This document shows positions 38,674 to 52,683 of a DNA stretch of 61,324 nt, piece by piece. A program made the translations under genes and the position numbers. The notes beneath the pieces were generated by a model. That model was not told the DNA's origin. It worked only from the letters and a program-made list of their open reading frames with translations, and made no database searches. Position 1 is the stretch's first letter. Each line of letters opens with the position of its first letter. The DNA is from Kluyvera intermedia (GTDB lineage: Bacteria > Pseudomonadota > Gammaproteobacteria > Enterobacterales > Enterobacteriaceae). The DNA lies in contig NZ_JAKCNS010000043.1 of the NCBI RefSeq assembly GCF_021440345.1, forward strand, positions 50,364 to 111,687, written 5' to 3'.

Positions 38674-39501
38674 ATGGCGTTACAACAAGAGATTATTCAG
38701 GCGCTTGGCGCAAAACCACAGATTGATGCGCAACAAGAGATCCGTCGCAGCGTCGATTTTCTGAAAACCTATCTAAAAACTTATCCGTTTATCAAATCGT
38801 TAGTATTGGGAATCAGCGGCGGGCAGGACTCAACCCTTACCGGCAAACTGTGTCAGATGGCGATTAATGAGCTTCGCGCCGAAACCGGCGACAGCGCGCT
38901 GCAGTTTTTCGCCGTGCGTCTGCCTTACGGCGTACAGTTCGATGAGCAGGATTGCCAGGATGCCATTGCTTTTATTCAGCCGGACCGCGTGTTGACGGTC
39001 AATATCAAAGCCGCGGTGCTGGCCAGCGAGCAGGCGCTACGTGAAGCCGGCATTGAACTGAGCGACTTTGTTCGCGGCAATGAAAAAGCCCGCGAGCGCA
39101 TGAAAGCACAATACAGCATTGCCGGTATGACCCACGGCGTCGTCGTCGGGACCGATCATGCAGCAGAAGCCATCACCGGTTTCTTCACCAAATACGGCGA
39201 CGGCGGTACCGACATCAACCCAATCTTCCGCCTCAACAAGCGTCAGGGTAAACAGCTGCTGGCCGAGCTTGGCTGCCCTGAGCATTTATATAAGAAAGCG
39301 CCGACCGCCGATCTCGAAGATGACCGCCCTTCTCTGCCAGATGAAGTCGCACTGGGCGTGACCTACGATAATATTGATGATTACCTGGAAGGCAAAACGC
39401 TGGAGTCTGCGCAAGCGAAGACCATTGAAGGCTGGTATCTGAAGACCGAGCATAAACGTCGTCCGCCGATTACCGTGTTTGATGATTTCTGGAAGAAATA
39501 A
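38674..39501 (+). CDS. nadE: Ammonia-dependent NAD+ synthetase
   Basis: Converts deamido-NAD+ to NAD+ with ATP and ammonia. The PP-loop GISGGQDST lies at residues 47-54, and the 275-residue length indicates the short, ammonia-dependent form without a glutaminase domain. [22 protein letters not shown] carries the second substrate loop. GGAGG precedes the ATG. Confidence 0.98.
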   Translation: MALQQEIIQALGAKPQIDAQQEIRRSVDFLKTYLKTYPFIKSLVLGISGGQDSTLTGKLCQMAINELRAETGDSALQFFAVRLPYGVQFDEQDCQDAIAFIQPDRVLTVNIKAAVLASEQALREAGIELSDFVRGNEKARERMKAQYSIAGMTHGVVVGTDHAAEAITGFFTKYGDGGTDINPIFRLNKRQGKQLLAELGCPEHLYKKAPTADLEDDRPSLPDEVALGVTYDNIDDYLEGKTLESAQAKTIEGWYLKTEHKRRPPITVFDDFWKK

Positions 39502-39508
39502 AGAAAAA

Positions 39509-39561
39509 ACCGCCGGACCTGCCCATAACCTGTTGGTATTTATGGGCAAATCCGGCGGTCT
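39509..39561. terminator. Long stem-loop between nadE and spy
   Basis: Outer stem ACCGCCGGA / TCCGGCGGT (39509-39517 and 39551-39559) with an inner stem TGCCCATAA / TTATGGGCA. An A-run precedes it, which reads as a U-run for spy. It probably terminates both convergent genes. Confidence 0.8.
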
Positions 39562-39582
39562 TAAGACAGTGTGCCGCTAAAC

Positions 39583-40095
39583 TTATTCGGCAGGCGCAGG
39601 AGGCATTTTACCTGCTGGCGCTTTACGTTCTGTCAGACGCTTCTCAAAATTCGCATTAAACTGTTTTTTCTGTTCTGGGGTTAAGATGTTGTAAATCTTG
39701 TTCTGGGTTTCCAGACGAGACAGCATCATACCTTTATGCTGCTCTTCCATTTTCGCAATCTGCGCTTGCGCTTTCGCTTTGTCGAAGCTGTCGCTGGCGA
39801 CCAGGTTATGCATCGCACGCATCTCTTCCTGCGCCTCCTGTGCCGGGCGTTTATTGTGCTCGCGGCCCTCTTTCATGATGTCGCGAACCTGCTGTTTCTG
39901 CGCATCGGTCAGGTTTAGCCCCTGGAACATCATGTCGTGGCGTGGGCCCATTTTGCCTTTATGATGATTCATCATTTTAGCGTTCGGCTGTGCCGCTTCG
40001 GTGGTCGTGGTTGAGGTCGTATCCGCGGCGTGAGCCACGTTAGCGGCACCCAGAGCCAGGGTAGAGGCAACAAACAGAGCAGTTAATTTTTTCAT
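39583..40095 (-). CDS. spy: Periplasmic ATP-independent chaperone Spy
   Basis: A 170-residue periplasmic protein. The signal peptide (MKKLTALFVASTLALGAANVAHA) ends at AHA/ADT. The mature helical cradle has two LTxxQ motifs, LTDAQKQQ and LTPEQKKQF, the hallmark of the Spy/CpxP family. It binds unfolded periplasmic proteins; in E. coli it is induced by CpxR and BaeR. About nine residues longer than E. coli Spy, partly in the Thr/Ala-rich N-terminus. Confidence 0.96.
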   Translation of the reverse strand: MKKLTALFVASTLALGAANVAHAADTTSTTTTEAAQPNAKMMNHHKGKMGPRHDMMFQGLNLTDAQKQQVRDIMKEGREHNKRPAQEAQEEMRAMHNLVASDSFDKAKAQAQIAKMEEQHKGMMLSRLETQNKIYNILTPEQKKQFNANFEKRLTERKAPAGKMPPAPAE

Positions 40096-40412
40096 TATCG
40101 GTCCTTCCTTTCAATTATTCTGACGGCGCATTGCCGTGTTGACGTGATTAACTTTACGGTGTTTATCGTCAATTAATCAGAGCCTGAGTAAAACAATGAA
40201 AGTGTAAAAAACGATTTCCATCCAATTATGGAGAAATTAAGGAAAAATAATAGAAAGTTGCAACAAAAATATTCAATTGCATGATTAAGAAGGGATTTTG
40301 TAGAAGTATAAAGCACCGGAGATTATTAATAAAGCAATTATCCAGGATTAATCTGTAATACTGAAAATCAGAATAAATAAATGCCGCCCGGAAGCTGAAG
40401 CGGCAAGTCTTA
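40096..40412. other. spy-astE spacer with ast terminator
   Basis: A+T-rich 317-nt gap. At its right end a TGCCGC / GCGGCA stem (40382-40387 and 40400-40405), followed on the minus strand by TTTATT, is the likely end of the ast operon. The left part must hold the spy promoter; no clean CpxR tandem (GTAAA-N5-GTAAA) was found. No small gene is supported. Confidence 0.6.
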
Positions 40413-41390
40413 TTAAATAACGGGAGGGCAGCGCTCAAGCATTAACCCCGCCCGTAGTCCCAGCGCGACATCCGGGTTGGGAAACAGCACGTACTCACAG
40501 GCTGAGGCCACCACATAGCGAGTCTCACCGTCTTCTGCCAGCAATGTTCCTTTGGCAAACGGGGTAAAATTCAGCGTCTGAGCCGACATATAGAGGCGAA
40601 AATCAGCGCTGCGTCGGGTTATCTGCTGCACCACCCGATAGTGGAGGGGTTCCACCGTTGAACCACCGCCAAATTCGCCCGCCAGCAGGTTCGCCAATTG
40701 GCGTTCCACCAGCGCAAACTGCGACAAATCATTTTGCCCAAACGGCTTGGCTTTCCCCAGCTCCAGCGTGCAGGCCTGCGCATCAAAGGATTCGCAGGTA
40801 AAATGGCTGAACGTTCCACCGGGAGCCTGATGAAACACCAGCGCCTGTAGCCCCGCTGAGCCGAGCCAGGTCAGAAACTGTGGATCCCATGGCGTCTCCC
40901 TTGCGGGTAAAACGCCAAAACGCTGATGATGAGAACCGCGAATGGCGGTATGCATATCGAGATGCCAGCGAACATCCGCCGGGCAGCGCTGATAAAACGC
41001 TGCCACGGTTTGCTCAAGGCTGGCCGCCCGAATGGTTTCATCGCTGACCGGGAAATGCCGCCAGCGCACGCCAAACATGCGGTTGAGATCGCTGTGTAGA
41101 TAACGTTTATTGTCGCGCATCGCCGGCGGGTTGCCCAAAACCACCAGCAAATGCCAGCGCAGCGCTTGTCGCCCGCTAATCAGCGCATGGAGCAAGTTAT
41201 CGACAATCTCTACCGGGGCCGTTTCGTTACCGTGGATCCCTGCCGACAGTACCATTGCCTGCGAACAGGGTTGATGGGGCGTCAATTGCAACACGCCCGC
41301 CTCGCGCCACTCCCAATGAAAGGTTTCGGTATCCCCCTCCAGCTGGGGCGGTAATCGCCCCGCCAGCGTCAACGCCAGGAACTGTTTCAT
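40413..41390 (-). CDS. astE: Succinylglutamate desuccinylase
   Basis: Last enzyme of arginine succinyltransferase breakdown: releases glutamate and succinate from N-succinylglutamate. Zinc carboxypeptidase-like fold with [14 protein letters not shown] (His/Glu zinc ligands, near residue 53) and [15 protein letters not shown]. 325 residues. It starts 9 nt after astB. Confidence 0.96.
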   Translation of the reverse strand: MKQFLALTLAGRLPPQLEGDTETFHWEWREAGVLQLTPHQPCSQAMVLSAGIHGNETAPVEIVDNLLHALISGRQALRWHLLVVLGNPPAMRDNKRYLHSDLNRMFGVRWRHFPVSDETIRAASLEQTVAAFYQRCPADVRWHLDMHTAIRGSHHQRFGVLPARETPWDPQFLTWLGSAGLQALVFHQAPGGTFSHFTCESFDAQACTLELGKAKPFGQNDLSQFALVERQLANLLAGEFGGGSTVEPLHYRVVQQITRRSADFRLYMSAQTLNFTPFAKGTLLAEDGETRYVVASACEYVLFPNPDVALGLRAGLMLERCPPVI

Positions 41391-41399
41391 CTGCTCTCC

Positions 41400-45227
<3,828 letters not shown>

Positions 45228-45231
<4 letters not shown>

Positions 45232-46448
45232 GATGATGTCTCCGCGATAAAGCGTTCACAGGCGGCTTCGAAACGGTTGAGACCCAGCGTCACATCCTCT
45301 TCGTTGACGACAAGTGCCGGTGCAAAGCGCACAACGCTGGCTCCGGCAATCAGCACCATTAATCCTTCTTCAGCGGCCAACAGGCTTATCTGTTTGGCTT
45401 TTCCGGCATATTCATCGCGCAATGCGCAGCCAATCAACAGCCCAACGCCGCGAATTTCTTTAAATAATCCCAGCCGGGCATTGATCGCCTGCAGACGCTC
45501 TTTAAACCACTGTTCGCGCTGCTTCACGCCGTTCAATACTTGCGGAGTATTGATAATCGACAGCACTTCGCCCGCGACGGCGCAGGCCAGCGGGTTACCG
45601 CCGTAGGTGGTGCCGTGCGTTCCCACCGTCATCACGCTCGCCATCTCTTCACGCGCCAGCAGCGCGCCGATTGGGAAACCGCCGCCCAGCGCCTTGGCGG
45701 TAGAGAGCAGGTCCGGCGTGATGCCGTAATGCATATACGCATACAGTTCGCCGCTACGTCCGACGCCGGTTTGCACCTCATCAAAAATCAACGCCGCGTG
45801 GTGGCGATCGCACAGCTCGCGCAGTTCGCGCAGGAATTCCTGCGTCGCCGGGATCACTCCGCCTTCGCCCTGAATCGGCTCAACGATCACCGCACAGGTG
45901 TTATCGTCAATCAGTACGCGGGCGGACTCGATATCGTTGTAGACGCCATGACGAATATCCGGCGGCAGCGGCGCAAAGTCTTGTGAATAGGCCGGTTGCC
46001 CCCCAGCGGTGACGGTAAACAGCGTGCGGCCATGAAAGGCATTCTTAAACGCCACGATGCCGGTTTTGTGTTCGCCAAAACGGTCATGGGCATATTTACG
46101 CGCCGTCTTCAGCGCCGCTTCGTTCGCTTCCGCCCCGGAGTTGCAGAAAAAGACGCGATCCGCGAAAGTGGCGTCAATCAACTGTTTTGCCAGCCGCAGC
46201 GCGGGCTCGTTGGTATAGCCGTTGCCGGTATGCCAGAATTTGCTGGCCTGCTCAGTCAACGCGCGGATCATCGCCGGATGGGCGTGCCCGAGCGCGTTAA
46301 CAGCGATCCCGCCGGCAAAATCGATATAGCCTTTCCCCTCTTGATCCCACAACCATGCCCCCTCGCCGCGTACCGGAATAAACTGAGCCGGGGCGTAAAC
46401 CGGCATCATCCACTGATCAAAATTTTGACGGCTGATTGACTGAGACAT
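45228..46448 (-). CDS. astC: Succinylornithine transaminase
   Basis: Third AST step, PLP-dependent aminotransferase of class III, 406 residues. Schiff-base Lys252 in [24 protein letters not shown] and [14 protein letters not shown] are intact. It is a paralogue of ArgD; the first position in astCADBE and the sigma-54 promoter upstream identify it as AstC. Confidence 0.96.
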
Positions 46449-46520
46449 AGCGACCTCGATAAGTAAACAAATGGTTTAATTTATGTTAATGATTTTGGTT
46501 ATTTCCCTTTAAATGTAGAT

Positions 46521-46536
46521 TGCACGGTTCGTGCCA
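46521..46536 (-). promoter_or_regulatory. Sigma-54 promoter of astCADBE
   Basis: On the minus strand, TGGCAC-N5-GTGCA has the -24 GG and -12 GC exactly 10 bases apart, the sigma-54 rule. It lies about 73 nt upstream of the astC ATG. It fits nitrogen-limitation control of arginine catabolism as in E. coli. Confidence 0.88.
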
Positions 46537-46554
46537 GCGAGAGCTAAAAATGCA

Positions 46555-46771
46555 TAAAAGAGGATTGATAACGAAATATCAATAAGTTACAAAAGCCTTT
46601 TATTCACAAAAAATGCATACAAAGTGAATATCAATGACATCAGGGGACTATTCAGGGCGAAATTAAGAAATATTATGCATCGGCAAAATATCGTTCTGGA
46701 TTTGTGATCGACTACGAAATTTATCGCATATTTACGCCTCATTACGGCGCAGATTGCCCAAACCTGGTGCA
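46555..46771 (-). promoter_or_regulatory. NtrC enhancer and ArgR-like sequences upstream of ast
   Basis: TGCCC-N7-GGTGCA (46755-46771) is close to the NtrC consensus TGCACC-N5-GGTGCA and lies about 230 bp upstream of the sigma-54 promoter, a normal enhancer distance. Between them, A/T-rich repeats with TGCAT and TGAAT half-sites (about 46600-46636) resemble ArgR boxes. The 46449-46896 spacer contains no supported gene. Confidence 0.55.
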
Positions 46772-46896
46772 ATTTTTGCCCGACAACACGGCAGCGACGA
46801 TAAAAGAAATTGGCCATACCGCCGTACAAGAGCAGCGAGACAATCTAAATTCTGCTACTATCCCGTCACAATTCATCCCGCAAAGTGGCAACGACT

Positions 46897-47700
46897 ATGA
46901 AATTTGTCTCCTTTAATATCAACGGCCTGCGTGCCCGCCCTCATCAACTGCAAGCCATTGTTGAAAAACATCAGCCTGATGTGATTGGCCTGCAGGAGAC
47001 AAAGGTGCACGACGATATGTTCCCTCTTGAAGAGGTGGCAAAGCTCGGCTACCACATTTTCTACCACGGCCAGAAAGGCCATTACGGCGTGGCTATCCTG
47101 ACCAAAGCTGAACCTATTGCGGTCCATCGCGGCTTTCCAACCGATGATGAAGATGCGCAGCGCCGCATCATCATTGCTGAAGTTCCGTCCGAGTTTGGCA
47201 ACGTGACGGTGATTAACGGCTATTTCCCGCAGGGAGAAAGCCGCGACCACGAAACCAAATTCCCGGCCAAAACCAAGTTCTATCAGGATTTGCAGGACTA
47301 TCTGGAAACCCGCCTGAACAAAGATAATCCGGTACTGATCATGGGTGATATGAACATCAGCCCAACCGATCTGGATATCGGCATTGGTGAAGACAACCGC
47401 AAACGCTGGCTGCGTACCGGTAAATGCTCGTTCCTGCCGGAAGAGCGCGAGTGGATGCAGCGCCTGCTCGGTTGGGGTCTGGTTGATACCTTCCGCAACG
47501 CTAACCCGGAAACGAACGATCGCTTCTCGTGGTTTGACTACCGCTCAAAAGGCTTCGATGACAACCGCGGGCTGCGTATAGACCTGCTGTTAGCCAGCCA
47601 GCCGCTGGCGGCACGTTGTATCGAAACCGGCATCGATTATGAAATCCGCGGGATGGAAAAACCGTCGGATCACGCGCCGGTTTGGGCCACCTTCAAGTAA
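46897..47700 (+). CDS. xthA: Exonuclease III
   Basis: Major AP endonuclease and 3'-5' exonuclease of base-excision repair, 267 residues. EEP-fold motifs are in order: [22 protein letters not shown] (metal Glu), [27 protein letters not shown] and the terminal SDHAPVWA catalytic His. The start at 46897 ([10 protein letters not shown]) matches the family; an in-frame ATG-like start four codons upstream was rejected. Divergent from astC. Confidence 0.97.
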   Translation: MKFVSFNINGLRARPHQLQAIVEKHQPDVIGLQETKVHDDMFPLEEVAKLGYHIFYHGQKGHYGVAILTKAEPIAVHRGFPTDDEDAQRRIIIAEVPSEFGNVTVINGYFPQGESRDHETKFPAKTKFYQDLQDYLETRLNKDNPVLIMGDMNISPTDLDIGIGEDNRKRWLRTGKCSFLPEEREWMQRLLGWGLVDTFRNANPETNDRFSWFDYRSKGFDDNRGLRIDLLLASQPLAARCIETGIDYEIRGMEKPSDHAPVWATFK

Positions 47701-47868
47701 GTTTGTTCAGCTAGCCCGCAGTCAATAATGGCTCCGGGCTAGCGATCTAACGCCCGTAGTGGCGAGATAATTCTGAGCAATATCAATAAATCAGCGCTAA
47801 GCTCTTGCTGTAGCCGTGAAGTTATAATAACGTCGCGCACACTTTTTCTTCCCGGCAGGAGGACCCCC

Positions 47869-48565
47869 ATGCAAAAGAAGTCACCACTCCGCAGCCTCTA
47901 AGCTCCTGCTCATTGTCGCTGTTATCAGCCTGCTTTTCGTCTGTATTCACCGCTTCGGTCTGGCCGAACTGGTGACTAATTTTCGCCATTTGCAGCAGCT
48001 TATTGGGCAAAGCGGCGTCCTCGGCTATGGCCTCTATATCACGCTATTTATTATTGCCACTCTCTGCCTGATGCCCGGTAGCATACTGGTGCTGGCGGGT
48101 GGGATGGTCTTCGGGCCGTGGCTGGGCACGCTTTTGTCGCTGGTCGCGGCAACGCTGGCCTCCGCGCTGTCGTTTATTCTTGCCCGCTGGCTTGGCCGTT
48201 CGCTGCTGCTGAAATATGTCGGCCATACAGCAACATTTCAGGCAATTGAGCGCGGCATGACCCGCAACGGAACTGACTTTCTCATTCTCACCCGGCTTAT
48301 TCCGCTGTTTCCCTACAATATTCAGAACTATGCCTACGGATTAACGGCGATCCCCTTTTGGTCATATACGTTGATTTCCGCCCTGACCACGCTACCCGGT
48401 ATTTTTATCTACACCTTTATGGCGAGCGAACTGGCAGCCGACGGCATAACCCTACCGTTTGTGCTTAAGCTCAGCATTGCCGGGCTGACGCTGTTTGCGC
48501 TGGTCCAGGCGGCCAAAAAGTACGCCCGCCGTAAGCGGGTTGAACTGCCGACCAAGGAGAGTTGA
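47869..48565 (+). CDS. ydjX: TVP38/TMEM64-family membrane protein YdjX, apparently frameshifted near codon 10
   Basis: DedA/TVP38-superfamily inner-membrane protein. The expected start, ATG at 47869 with a strong AGGAGG upstream, reads MQKKSPLRSL and stops at 47899. The YdjX body continues in the next frame from about 47900 (KLLLIVAVISLLFVCIHRFGL, the first membrane helix), so removing one base near 47899 would restore a 231-residue protein like the 236-residue E. coli YdjX. Without that, translation could start only at GTG 47972 (197 residues), losing the first helix. Core motifs MPGSILVLAGGMVFGPW and LTRLIPLFPYNIQNYAYG are intact. A real mutation or a sequencing error are both possible. The stop overlaps ydjZ. 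Confidence 0.8.
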
Positions 48566-49269
48566 TGGCAGATAACAATCGTACGGTCTGGTATTTACGC
48601 GGCCTGATTATCATCGCCGCCTTCGCTGTGCTGCTGGCGTGGCTGTTTATTCCCTCAGTCACGGCGTTTGTCGACAATAGCGTCAGTGCGTTTATGGCGC
48701 TCGATCAGCACGGGATTGAGCGTTTTATCCACTCTTATGGCTCGCAGGCCGCGGTGGTGTCGTTCCTGCTGATGATCTTTCAGGCCATTGCCGCACCGCT
48801 GCCGGCGTTTTTGATTACCTTTGCCAACGCATCACTGTTTGGTGCTTTTTGGGGCGGGCTGTTGTCATGGAGCAGTGCGATGGTCGGCGCGGCGCTGTGT
48901 TTTTATATCGCTCGTATTCTGGGGCGAGAAGTGGTGGAAAAACTCACCGGTAAAGCGGTGCTCAAGAGCGTCGATAGCTTCTTTGCCCGCTACGGTAAAC
49001 ACACCATTCTGGTCTGCCGCCTGTTGCCCTTCGTGCCGTTTGACCCGGTAAGCTATGCCGCGGGGTTAACCTCCCTGCGCTTTCGTCATTTTATTCTCGC
49101 CACCGGTCTCGGCCAGCTTCCCGCCACCGTGGTCTATTCGTGGGTCGGCAGCATGCTGACCGGCGGCACCTTCTGGTTTGTCAGCGGGTTATTCATTCTG
49201 TTCGCGCTAACCATTGTGATTGTGGCCGCGAAGGCCTTCTACCAAGAAAGACACAAGAGGAATTCCTGA
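48565..49269 (+). CDS. ydjZ: TVP38/TMEM64-family membrane protein YdjZ
   Basis: A 234-residue inner-membrane protein paralogous to YdjX, with LVCRLLPFVPFDPVSYAAGL replacing the YdjX LIPLFPYN block. Its ATG overlaps the ydjX stop (TGATG) with AAGGAG upstream, and its own stop overlaps the ynjB ATG in the same way. In K-12 the periplasmic protein gene ydjY lies between ydjX and ydjZ; it is missing here. Function unknown; DedA relatives move phospholipid or polyprenyl carriers. Confidence 0.9.
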   Translation: MADNNRTVWYLRGLIIIAAFAVLLAWLFIPSVTAFVDNSVSAFMALDQHGIERFIHSYGSQAAVVSFLLMIFQAIAAPLPAFLITFANASLFGAFWGGLLSWSSAMVGAALCFYIARILGREVVEKLTGKAVLKSVDSFFARYGKHTILVCRLLPFVPFDPVSYAAGLTSLRFRHFILATGLGQLPATVVYSWVGSMLTGGTFWFVSGLFILFALTIVIVAAKAFYQERHKRNS

Positions 49270-50459
49270 TGCGTAATCACGGTGAAACCCGTCGCCATCT
49301 GCGGTTTGGTTTGCTTGGCATGACCATGCTGTTGCCGCTGGCCGCCCACGCCGATAGCTGGCAGCAGATCCAAAACGACGCTAAAGGTCAGACCGTTTGG
49401 TTTAATGCCTGGGGCGGCGATGAAGCCATTAACCATTATCTCGACTGGGTGAGTGGTGAAGTGAAGCGTGATTACGCCGTCGACCTGCGCATCGTGCATA
49501 TTGCCGACGCGGCCGATACGGTAAAACGCATTCAGACCGAAGCCCGCGCCGGGCGTAAAACCAACGGTTCAGTCGACCTGCTATGGGTCAACGGCGAGAA
49601 CTTCCGTGCGTTAAAAGAGGCCAACTTATTACGTACCGGCTGGGCGGAACAGTTACCCAACTGGCGTTATGTCGATGTCAGCAAACCGGTGCGTGAAGAT
49701 TTCTCCGTGCCGGTCGACGGCGCTGAATCGCCGTGGGGCAGCGCGCAATTGACCTTTATCGCCCGCCAGCAGCAAACGTCGCAGCCGCCAACATCTCCAC
49801 AGGCACTGCTGGAATTTGCCACAGCGCATCCCGGCACCGTGACCTATCCGCGTCCGCCGGATTTCACCGGCACCGCGCTGCTGGAGCAGCTGTTGATTAA
49901 CGTCACCACCGATCCGGACGCGTTAAAACAGCCGCCGAATGACCAAACCTTTGCCGCCGTAACCGCACCACTGTGGGCCTATCTCGATAAACTGCATCCG
50001 CTGTTGTGGCGTCAGGGCAAAGATTTCCCCCCCTCTCCCGCACGTATGGATACCCTGTTGACCAACGGCACTCTGCGCCTGTCGCTAACCTTTAACCCGA
50101 TGCACGCCAAACAAAAGGTCGCCAAAGGTGAACTGCCGAAAGACAGTTACAGCTTTGGCTTTACGCAGGGCATGATCGGCAACGTTCACTTTGTTACGAT
50201 TCCAGCCAACGCCTCTGCCAGCGCTGGCGCACAGGTGGTTGCCAACTTCCTGCTCTCTCCAAAAGCCCAACTGCGCAAGGCCGATCCGGCCATCTGGGGC
50301 GATCCGAGCGTGCTGGATGCCGCGAAGCTCGACGCTGAACAACAGCAAACGCTACGAAAACTTATTCCGGAAAATACGCCGCCGGTACTGGCCGAACCGC
50401 ATTCGGCGTGGGTGAACGTGCTGGAGCAGGAATGGCTGCGCCGTTACGGTACGCATTAA
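49269..50459 (+). CDS. ynjB: ABC transporter periplasmic substrate-binding protein YnjB
   Basis: A 396-residue solute-binding protein with a twin-Arg-containing but ordinary-looking signal peptide ending at AAHA/DSW near residue 26. It matches E. coli YnjB closely (GQTVWFNAWGGDEAINHYLDW, SVDLLWVNGENFR). It belongs to the family of iron/thiamine/spermidine-type binding proteins, ligand unknown. The start was set at the ATG overlapping the ydjZ stop. Confidence 0.93.
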   Translation: MRNHGETRRHLRFGLLGMTMLLPLAAHADSWQQIQNDAKGQTVWFNAWGGDEAINHYLDWVSGEVKRDYAVDLRIVHIADAADTVKRIQTEARAGRKTNGSVDLLWVNGENFRALKEANLLRTGWAEQLPNWRYVDVSKPVREDFSVPVDGAESPWGSAQLTFIARQQQTSQPPTSPQALLEFATAHPGTVTYPRPPDFTGTALLEQLLINVTTDPDALKQPPNDQTFAAVTAPLWAYLDKLHPLLWRQGKDFPPSPARMDTLLTNGTLRLSLTFNPMHAKQKVAKGELPKDSYSFGFTQGMIGNVHFVTIPANASASAGAQVVANFLLSPKAQLRKADPAIWGDPSVLDAAKLDAEQQQTLRKLIPENTPPVLAEPHSAWVNVLEQEWLRRYGTH

Positions 50460-51967
50460 CCGCCCTTTGCTGGGGCCTGATGCTGTTCATCTATCTGCCC
50501 CTGCTACCGGCGGCGGAGCTTTTGCTATCCCCGGCGATGTCCGTTGCCCATTGGCGGCAGCTGTTTAATGACCCGCAGCTGCCGCAGGCCGTTATCAGCA
50601 CGCTAGTCTCCACGCTGATTGGCGTGGGCGGCGCGCTGCTGCTGGCGTTACTGGCAATCGCCACGCTTTGGCCCTCTCCCCGCTGGCAGCGGCTGGCGTC
50701 CCGCTTGCCGTGGTTGCTGGCTCTGCCACACGTAGCCTTTGCCACCTGCGCCCTGCTGTTGTTTGCCGAAGGCGGTGAGCTCTATCGCCTATTTCCGATG
50801 TTAACTGCCGTACAGGATCGCTACGGCATTGGTCTCGGACTGGTGCTGGCGGTCAAAGAGAGCGGCTTTTTGCTGTGGGTGTGCTGGGCGCTGCTCGGCG
50901 AGCGGCTGCTGGCAGAACAAGTGGTGGTGTTTAAAAGTCTCGGCTACGGACGTGGGCAAAGCCTGATCTACGTCATTCTGCCGGCGCTGATGCCGTCGCT
51001 TAGCGTCGCGCTGTTGGCGACTACCGCCTGGACTTTGTCGGTGGTCGATGTGGCGATGATTATTGGCCCAGGCAACCCGCCAACGCTGGCGGTGCTCGCC
51101 TGGCAATGGCTCAACGCTGGCGACATCGATGAGCAGGCCAAAGGTGCTCTGGCCTGCCTTCTGTTGCTCGCGATGCTGTTTATTCTCGCCGCACTTGCCG
51201 TTGGGCTGTGGCGAACCTGCCGTCGTCGTCACCCCCATCCAGATGGCAACCGCCAGCCTCGTTTCCCGCAGCTACCGGGAAAAACCGTGGGGTTGATGCT
51301 GCCGCTTAGCGGTGTGCTGTGCACCGCTTTTCTCGCCTGGCTGGCGCACGCCTCGCTTCCCGCGATGCACACCGTTAATAACAGCCTGTGGCTGGCGCTG
51401 CTCTCATCCTTGATTGGCGCGGCGGTGTGCCTGCTCTGGCTGGAATGGGGGCCATCGCGCCATCAGCGTTGGCTGGATTTGCCCTTATTACTTCCCGCGC
51501 TACCGCTGGCGGCCGGGCAGTATCAGCTGGCGTTATATGGCTGGTTCGACGGATTATTGACTACCGTGCTGTGGGGACATTTGCTGTGGGTGGTACCGTG
51601 GATGCTGTTTGTCCTGCGCCCCGCCTGGCGACAGATTGATCCACGCCAGGTACTGCTGGCCAAAACGCTCGGCTGGAGGCGTGGGCGGATATTTCTCCAG
51701 CTGAAATGCCCGTTGATTATCCGTCCGTTACTCTCCGCGCTGGCGATAGGTTTTTCCGTCAGCATCGCGCAATATCTGCCGACCCAATGGTTAGGCGGCG
51801 GACGCGTGCCCACGCTAACCACCGAGGCGGTGGCACTGAGCAGCGGCGGAGCCACCGCCACGCTTGCCGCACAGGCGCTATGGCAACTGCTGCTACCGAT
51901 GTTCTTTTTCTTGCTGACTGCGCTATTGGCGCGGCAAGTCAGCCATTTTCGCCGGGGATTACGCTAA
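50432..51967 (+). CDS. ynjC: ABC transporter permease YnjC
   Basis: A 511-residue permease with two fused permease halves, about twelve membrane segments; EAA-like loops appear in each half (SLGYGRGQSLIYVILPAL and TLGWRRGRIFLQLKCPL). The ATG at 50432 has GGAG upstream and overlaps the end of ynjB by 28 nt in another frame. The stop overlaps the ynjD ATG (TAATG). Confidence 0.93.
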   Translation: MAAPLRYALTALCWGLMLFIYLPLLPAAELLLSPAMSVAHWRQLFNDPQLPQAVISTLVSTLIGVGGALLLALLAIATLWPSPRWQRLASRLPWLLALPHVAFATCALLLFAEGGELYRLFPMLTAVQDRYGIGLGLVLAVKESGFLLWVCWALLGERLLAEQVVVFKSLGYGRGQSLIYVILPALMPSLSVALLATTAWTLSVVDVAMIIGPGNPPTLAVLAWQWLNAGDIDEQAKGALACLLLLAMLFILAALAVGLWRTCRRRHPHPDGNRQPRFPQLPGKTVGLMLPLSGVLCTAFLAWLAHASLPAMHTVNNSLWLALLSSLIGAAVCLLWLEWGPSRHQRWLDLPLLLPALPLAAGQYQLALYGWFDGLLTTVLWGHLLWVVPWMLFVLRPAWRQIDPRQVLLAKTLGWRRGRIFLQLKCPLIIRPLLSALAIGFSVSIAQYLPTQWLGGGRVPTLTTEAVALSSGGATATLAAQALWQLLLPMFFFLLTALLARQVSHFRRGLR

Positions 51968-52599
51968 TGTTGCAGGTGCAGAATTTGACCCTTTCGCTGG
52001 CCGGTCAGCCGCTGCTGCGCGAGGTGAACTTTACCGTCCAGCCGGGGGAAGTCGTCACACTAATGGGCCCCTCCGGCTGCGGGAAATCAAGCCTGTTTGC
52101 GTGGATGGTCGGAGCCCTTGACGGCGCGTTTCGCGCCCGCGGTGAGCTTTGGCTGAACGGGCATCGCTGCGACCCATTGCCGACCGAAAAACGGCGTATT
52201 GGCATCTTATTTCAGGATGCATTGCTGTTTGATCACCTGAACGTCGGGCAGAATTTACGCTTAGCGCTCCCGAAAAATGTGACAGGACAACAGCGGCGGT
52301 TTGAGGTTGAGCGCGCGCTGGACCATGCCGGGCTGGCCGATTTCTACTCGCGCGACCCGGCCACGCTTTCCGGCGGCCAACGCGCCCGCGTGGCGCTACT
52401 GCGCGCGCTGCTGGCACAACCCGACGCCCTGCTGCTCGATGAGCCCTTCAGTCGTCTTGACCAACAGCTGCGAGGCCACTTCCGCCAGTGGGTATTTAGT
52501 GAGTTAAAACAGCAGCATATTCCGGTCGTGCAGGTCACACACGACCCCGATGACGTGCCCCCTGACGCGCGCTGTTTACAGCTGGCAAACTGGCGCTGA
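51967..52599 (+). CDS. ynjD: ABC transporter ATP-binding protein YnjD
   Basis: A 210-residue ATPase. Walker A GPSGCGKSS (near residue 36), ABC signature LSGGQRARVALLRALL, Walker B ALLLDEPFSRLD and the switch His in VTHDPDDV are all present, so it should be active. It powers YnjBC. It starts on the ynjC stop codon. Confidence 0.94.
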   Translation: MLQVQNLTLSLAGQPLLREVNFTVQPGEVVTLMGPSGCGKSSLFAWMVGALDGAFRARGELWLNGHRCDPLPTEKRRIGILFQDALLFDHLNVGQNLRLALPKNVTGQQRRFEVERALDHAGLADFYSRDPATLSGGQRARVALLRALLAQPDALLLDEPFSRLDQQLRGHFRQWVFSELKQQHIPVVQVTHDPDDVPPDARCLQLANWR

Positions 52600-52683
52600 A
52601 GCGGCAAACACTGCGTTAACGCAAGGTAATTCCCTTATCAGAGGTGCAAAATAATGCTCCATTTTTCCCCGTCGGATAATTTG

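Noticed and set aside
40096..40200. CpxR tandem site upstream of spy
   Set aside because: TAAA repeats occur but the spacing is off by one base from GTAAA-N5-GTAAA; not strong enough to annotate.
46704..46916. 70-codon frame upstream of xthA
   Set aside because: Covers the NtrC-like site, has no ribosome-binding site and runs into the xthA start; better read as regulatory DNA.
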